Assembly: GCA_903813345.2 (NCBI GenBank)
Contig: CAIIXF020000004.1
Span: forward strand, 9,186,196-9,250,195
DNA length: 64,000 nt
Origin: Owenia fusiformis
Taxonomy: Eukaryota > Annelida > Polychaeta > Sabellida > Oweniidae
Reading direction: 5' to 3'
Part shown: piece after piece, positions 58,732-64,000 of the stretch
How the letters are laid out: each line of letters starts with the position of its first letter
How positions within the stretch are numbered: position 1 is the first letter of the stretch
Notes under the pieces: model-generated
Seen by the model: the letters and a program-made list of their open reading frames with translations, nothing else
Databases searched by the model: none
What the model was told of the DNA's origin: nothing
Translations under genes and position numbers: made by a program

Positions 58732-59606
58732 CACTCCCCTCCATAAGTTTGGCAACCTTTTTTCCCCATTGAACTATGTGTTAAAGCCTCTTTACGTTAG
58801 AATTTTTATTTACTTAACCGTCGATGAAATAACTTATAATATTGATTGAAACGTAACTTGACTTTATTTCCAATACCTCCAAATTTTCTCATTTTTTTCC
58901 TCAATTAAAATAGGTCGAAAATTGATGATAAAGTTGATGAATTTTTGAAAATCGTCATTCCCATGTAATCCAATGGGAAATGGAGGGTTCGGGGCAAATC
59001 AGAAATCAGGATATGTTTTCAGTAAAAGTTTCAGCAAAAAATATTTTCATATAGAAAATTGAATTGTTTAACTTTTTTGAACACTAAGTGTTCAGTTTAT
59101 TTGATGAATATTAAAGTTACAGCGCTTCAAAGTCATTTTTGAAAATAATTTTTCGCCTCTTGTGTTATTTCAATGGGAGAGGTTTTTTGAAAAACAATTT
59201 TGACTTTAAAGCCCTATAACTTTGTTGAACCTGAAGAAACATATCAATTTTTTGTTATATAAAGTTAGCAAATTCAATTGCCTGCCTAACTCATATTTTT
59301 TGCAAGGACTCGCATGGATGGATATTCTGTCATATGACTTGCGGCAAACCTACCATTTCCCATTGGATAACATGGGAATGACGATTTTCAAAAATTCATC
59401 AAATTTATCATCAATTTTCGACCTATTGTAATTGAGGGAAAAAATTGAGAAAATTTGGAGGTATTGGAATTAAAGTCAAATTACGTTTCCATCAATAGTA
59501 TAAGTATTTCCATCGCAGGGTAAGTAAATAAAAATTCAAAGGTAAAGAGGCTTTAACACGTAGTTCAATGGGGGAAAAAAGGTTGCCAAACTTATGGAGG
59601 GGAGTG
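58732..59606. mobile_element. 875-bp Tc1/mariner-type MITE with ~250-bp TIRs
   Basis: TA flanks both sides (58730-58731, 59607-59608). The arms begin CACTCCCCTCCATAAGTTTG and stay similar for ~250 bp, to the GGGAATGACGATTTTCAAAA block inverted near 59370. The ~370-bp centre has no transposase. This is the longest copy of the family also seen at 16.05 and 33.24 kb. Confidence 0.85.
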
Positions 59607-59689
59607 TATATCCGTATACAAATTAAATGAGTTCATTTTGTACCTTTATCATTGTTTCTGTAAATATATTAATTTGATATCTACGAACT

Positions 59690-60310
59690 GAATGTCGAAT
59701 TTTTCAATGAATAAGTACTAGCCTTGGCATTTTTATTTTTTAATTGTCGAATTTATTTCGTAAAAGGTAATATGTTTTCGTAAAAGTGCACATTTATTGT
59801 TCGTAAATATTGTCATTTGTATTCGTAAATTGCACTTTATATTCGTTTTTCATTGGTTTATTAAGATCGCGTGATCATTTTCAACGAGACATGGTCAACC
59901 CAGGGTCAAAGTCATCGCCCCTCCCCACACATACCTAAAACTCTCATTTTACGTGACCTATGTCTCGAGACTTGCAGTTTTTATATTCGTTAATTCACAT
60001 TTGTATTCGTAAACTCACATTTATATTCGTAAAGTTTAATTTTATCATTCGCTTATGTGCGAATATTCCTTTGCTTTCTGCAATAATTCATGGGTAATAT
60101 GCAAGATTATTATTGGTAAAAATACACCTCTTTGATAAAATAACAGGCAATTTTTGGGAAATTTACGAATTGTAAGCTGTAGTTGGCGAATAATAAATTG
60201 TTAGCTAGTCCTTACAAACATAAAACACCCGAATTTAGTATATATTTGTTTATTTGATAAATCATATTTGTATTTGTAATTTGGGAATTTTATTTTTTGT
60301 AAATGTTACA
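59690..60310. repeat. Dispersed TATTCGTAAA motif cluster
   Basis: TTCGTAAA or ATTCGTAAA occurs about ten times (e.g. ~59757, 59776, 59801, 59822, 60006, 60026) with CACATTTATATTCGTAAA-like spacing of ~20-40 bp. It looks like a decayed satellite. Confidence 0.5.
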
Positions 60311-60997
60311 TTAATATTGGTTTAAGAGTTTTTATTCCAAACTAATAATGAAGCAGTTATGACGCTATAACATGGCGATTCATGAAAACATTCATTCGAT
60401 TTGATAGGAATTTATCCATCGTTTGCAGGTATGAAGCTTTGGATTCATTTACTGTGCTACTTAAAATGTACGGGAATTATTTTTCTACCGCTTGGGAGAG
60501 TTTGAGACACAAAACTTGGAATTTAGCTCATTATGACAACTTTTGATGGTTGAGGTTTATTAAATCTCCGACTTTATGTTGATTTCTTTACTTTGCTCGA
60601 TGTAACAGAACAGCGATATCAAATTATAAGGAAGTGAGCTTGCCACTTTCGTTTCTTGCAAGAAGTACAGCATGGTATTATGAACATGGAAAATACAAGT
60701 CACATAAGTACAAAACGAAGGTAACGATACTGAAGATCTCAACGTAGGCCTATTAAATGATTCACTTAATAGCATGAAAGAGCGCTGAATGAAATCGTTA
60801 AAGACAGAGCCATAGCTATAAAAGCAGCTTGACCAGTAAAAATTGACTCATTCTCAATTTGAAAAACAGTTTATTCTATTGTGTTGCTTCGATAAACCCT
60901 CAATAAAATTCCGTTTGTCTATACATAAATTCATAACTTGATTACCGCGAGATCATAGATAAAGATATTTGATTATATTATATTTATTGTCATGCAT
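60311..60997. other. No supported gene
   Basis: AT-rich. A possible acceptor at 60429 followed by 38 open codons is discussed under rejected items. Confidence 0.35.
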
Positions 60998-61014
60998 GTC
61001 TCCGTGGCGCAATT

Positions 61015-61071
<57 letters not shown>
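60998..61071 (+). tRNA. tRNA-Asn (GTT anticodon)
   Basis: A 74-nt cloverleaf. Acceptor GTCTCCG pairs with CGGGGAC (one T-G wobble), with discriminator G. D-stem GCGC/GCGC, anticodon stem TTCGG/CCGAA with loop CTGTTAA (anticodon GTT), and T-stem GGTGG/CCACC with loop TTCAAGC. The A-box and B-box (GGTTCAAGCCC) are intact. A TTTT terminator follows within ten bases. No intron. Confidence 0.97.
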
Positions 61072-61073
<2 letters not shown>

Positions 61074-61555
61074 ACCTTTTATATTAACCACTTATTTACA
61101 GGCAGAATCAGATCCTTTGGGACGACATTGAAATTGCAAGAAACTTTTGACCTTCGGATCTATTCCATGACTCGGAATGACATGGGCCAAAAATAATCAA
61201 AAATTCAAACAATCTTTCTTGACCTTGCTAGCTGGAACTTAATCTCTCTTTGCGAGCCAGGTGTAAAAGGGTAGGAGGTCCTATCAAATTATGGTCCTAC
61301 TTTCCATTGATTTATATGGTGACCTAAATACAACTCTTTCCCTTATTATCTTATACACAATCAGGGCCGGTAAGGGCCATTGAGAAAGGGGACCATAATC
61401 CCCAGGGGACCATAATTTCTTTCACACCGGGCATCGTACGGGCGCCGGGCGATGATCGAGCACCATCGGCCGATTTTAATACATCGCCAGGGCGCCGGCA
61501 GAGTTTTATCGCGGAGATAAAAGTTACCGGTGTGTTGGCGATTTTTTCTCAACCA
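61072..61555. other. Non-coding, locally GC-rich
   Basis: A GC-rich patch at ~61430-61500 (GCATCGTACGGGCGCCGGGC, ATCGCCAGGGCGCCGG) stands out from the AT-rich surroundings and contains inverted CGCCGG motifs. No gene was recognised. Confidence 0.35.
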
Positions 61556-61559
61556 AACT

Positions 61560-61750
61560 CATCGGTACCTACACAGGGAGATATGCCGAGTACTAAAATA
61601 GTACTCATGGCATTTTAGCGCTAATTGAGTACTTTTCAGCAAATATTAGTACTAAATGAGCACTTATGACATGAGTACTGTTTTATTGCATGTTTTAGTA
61701 CTAAATGAGTACTCATATGATGAGTGATAAAATAGCGCTAAAGGATGATT
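61560..61750. repeat. Cluster of AGTACTAAATGAGTACT palindromes
   Basis: Repeated TAGTACTAAATGAGTACTCA units and flanking inverted TTTTAGCGCTAA motifs (~61612 and ~61734) form nested palindromes. Probably a small foldback MITE. Confidence 0.55.
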
Positions 61751-64000
61751 CTCGGTTTGGAGAACGAAGTTCATCACTCTAATTGAGCGCTATCCCTGCT
61801 TCGGACAAATTTGATTTTTTTACATAATATAGATTTGAATGTCTTCTTTTGAATAGACATAAATTAATTTGGGTAATATTTCTAGATTTTCCATAAACAA
61901 ATTACTAGTGAACCACCCAACGTCGCTTCTATGATTCGTACCACTTTTTTAACTTGATGTATTGCATATTTTCGTGGGTCGATTTAAAAAAAAATACAAA
62001 CGACGTATACATGAATATGTCATAAGCATATCGTGAGATAATTGTTAGATTAGGTTTGCTATAAGTGACTTTAAAACAAAAAAATAAAAAACATTAGTTC
62101 ACGTGTTAAAGTTCCATTGACCGTGACATCAAGGAAAATTGAGCTTTTTGTCATCAGACATCTTTATAGATGGAACTAGCTATGTACTACATTTTCAAAT
62201 ACACTCACACATAGAACATATCTAAGATGTTCTTTTTATCGATGAAAAGATTCTTACATTCGGAAGTTACATTAAAATATCAATTGCAATAGCCGCCTGT
62301 TTTTAACATCCCTTTGTCACTCATCCCTTAATCACCCTACACATAGAGCGCGAATAAATTACTACGCTGGCTGCATTTGAAGAGACTATCTGGCTATTTC
62401 TCAACTTCTTTCTCATGGTTTACTTTTTGGAAGAACCTACTGACTTATTTAAGATATTAATGTATCTTATATGGGTGGCAAACCATATAGCATACTCTTA
62501 ATTGAAGAAATATGACAAAAATATAGGAAAGTATGCCTACATAATGAATAAAATACGATGTAAAGTCGATAATTGAGAAAGTTACCGCGAAGTTTCCACT
62601 AAAGAATCTCAATATCCTCATATTATCACGTTAACTGAAGTATTATGAGAGTAGTATATACATTCCTAACATATTTTGCATCATTGATGTTATTTTGAAG
62701 AATTTTACCATTATTTTTCCTGAGGAAATCCCGAGATCAAATTTTTGGATGAGAGGACTACGCGTGTCAATATCAACCTCTTGGGATTAACACTACAACT
62801 TGAAAGATGCGATAGACTGCTCGATCAGATATCGACCACTGATCCAGTGCTCATGTGTATCAAAAGCACATAGACTGTGGAATAACTCACTATGATATCA
62901 AATTGTTATAAAATTTCGAACTTTTATACAAGGGTAGACCTGGGAGGGTAGCATTTGATCTTGAGCAGTGTTTGATATGTCGTGCAATTTTACCAATAAA
63001 TATTTGGTTGCAATGTAGGCCTATCCAAAGAAAGTTACTTATGTACATAAAATATATACAAGTGTCGAACTCTGTAAACAATTTTTGCACAGGTAATTAT
63101 CATTTTAAACAATAATGACCTTTTTTCAAGCGTAACTCTTTACTTTGGCCATGACCTTGGACCTTCAGATGACAGTGATGCTATATACCGTACACCTAAA
63201 CGGACTATTTACCATACATGATATTAAGTGACTTATTTCCAAAGAGATATCCTGGATATGCATACATGTACGGTATAGGGTTTGTCACTTGTGTGCATAA
63301 CAAAATATGAATGGATATTGCATTTGTCTCTTTGTGCCACAACTGTTGACGATGGAAGGATGGACGGACAGACGGATGTCACTTAATAATCTGCTGCTTC
63401 TTTCCAGCTGGACGGACGGACTGATGGAGAATTCAATACGTTCACACAGCTAAAAATGATGTAAACTGACATGCTTTATTTCCCAAACTTTTCCAGGGGG
63501 ACTCTAACACTTAAATTAAAGTTCCTAAAAACCCTCAAATACTGAGTAAGTTTGCAATAATCATTGGTCAAAGGGACTTCTATCAAGTCCCTACATATGG
63601 GCCTGACAATAGTTGGATGACCAGTTAACATGAAAGCACTAGCATAGTACTGTACCCCCACTGAAGACACAAATCCATATATTGTTTCTCAACCAGTATG
63701 TAAGTACTAGGTAGAGTTGAGGAGGTCCTTGGTGAGGTCCAGTATGACTGTACATGATGGAAGTAAAGCTCATAGCTGTGTATTCAACATTTCATTGGGG
63801 TTGAATTTTGAATTTTTGAACATTTCATTTTATTACTATTAATTACACTTATTGTCATATATTCATCGCTATCAATAATTATTCTTTTATTTGCGTTTGT
63901 CACTGCACTTGGTATAATTCTGGAGAAATTTATTGTTGTTATTCTTATATTGTTATTGATCCTGCTAATTTTTCTGAGCTTTAATTCATCATCTGGCCTG
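61751..64000. other. No recognisable gene
   Basis: 2.25 kb of AT-rich DNA with only short chance ORFs. A small GGACGGAC cluster lies at 63362-63421. No splice-bounded exon or TE terminus was seen. Confidence 0.45.

Noticed and set aside
60430-60546. Possible terminal exon after TTTGCAG (YEALDSFTVLLKMYGNYF...)
   Set aside because: Thirty-eight open codons follow the acceptor, but there is no recognised family, upstream partner or poly(A) signal close by. Chance is as likely.

Overview
This is a 64-kb piece of an animal nuclear genome. It is AT-rich and gene-sparse. Its genes have GT-AG introns, and it is crowded with degenerate and recent transposable elements. The gene content (a plakin with an SH3-bearing spectrin-repeat region, a GLYAT-like acyltransferase, an FMRFamide-receptor-type GPCR, a CARD-containing adaptor/kinase) and the repeat types suggest a marine invertebrate. 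A hemichordate, another invertebrate deuterostome or a lophotrochozoan would fit. The species cannot be fixed from the sequence alone.

Layout. 0-9.7 kb is repeat territory: a 26-bp minisatellite split by a 5'-truncated LINE, a pogo-type MITE, and a 4.9-kb Foldback-like element whose arms are built of ~345-bp tandem modules. 9.7-26.4 kb holds a compact plakin gene on the plus strand. Ten 3' exons are contiguous in phase and an earlier exon lies 8.7 kb upstream. The introns carry several MITEs and two copies of a GGCCCGTAGCC-type repeat. 28.65-29.66 kb is a single-exon GPCR. 32.86-35.57 kb is a two-exon gene joining a CARD to an SH3-SH2-tyrosine-kinase module that has lost key catalytic and phosphotyrosine-binding residues. 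37.47-43.45 kb (minus) is a complete five-exon GLYAT-like gene reconstructed by phase matching, with element-rich introns. 44.3-45.2 kb is an 844-bp near-perfect palindrome. 45.6-52.6 kb is a 5'-truncated L1/Tx1-type LINE (minus) with a 19-bp target-site duplication. A 3.5-kb DNA transposon has split it; that transposon carries a 21-bp minisatellite and a possible two-exon mini-gene. 54.2-55.96 kb is a Tc1/mariner-superfamily element with an intact DD41D transposase. 57.6-61.1 kb has a truncated and an intact tRNA-Asn. The remainder is repeats and featureless DNA.

The most notable item is the CARD-SH3-SH2-pseudokinase gene. The kinase half lies in one uninterrupted exon, which suggests that a Csk/Src-like retrocopy was captured behind a CARD exon. 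The predicted protein looks like a non-catalytic death-fold scaffold. The genes show no operon-like relation and are described individually. Coordinates of exons were obtained by reading splice signals and checking phase by hand. No database search was possible.
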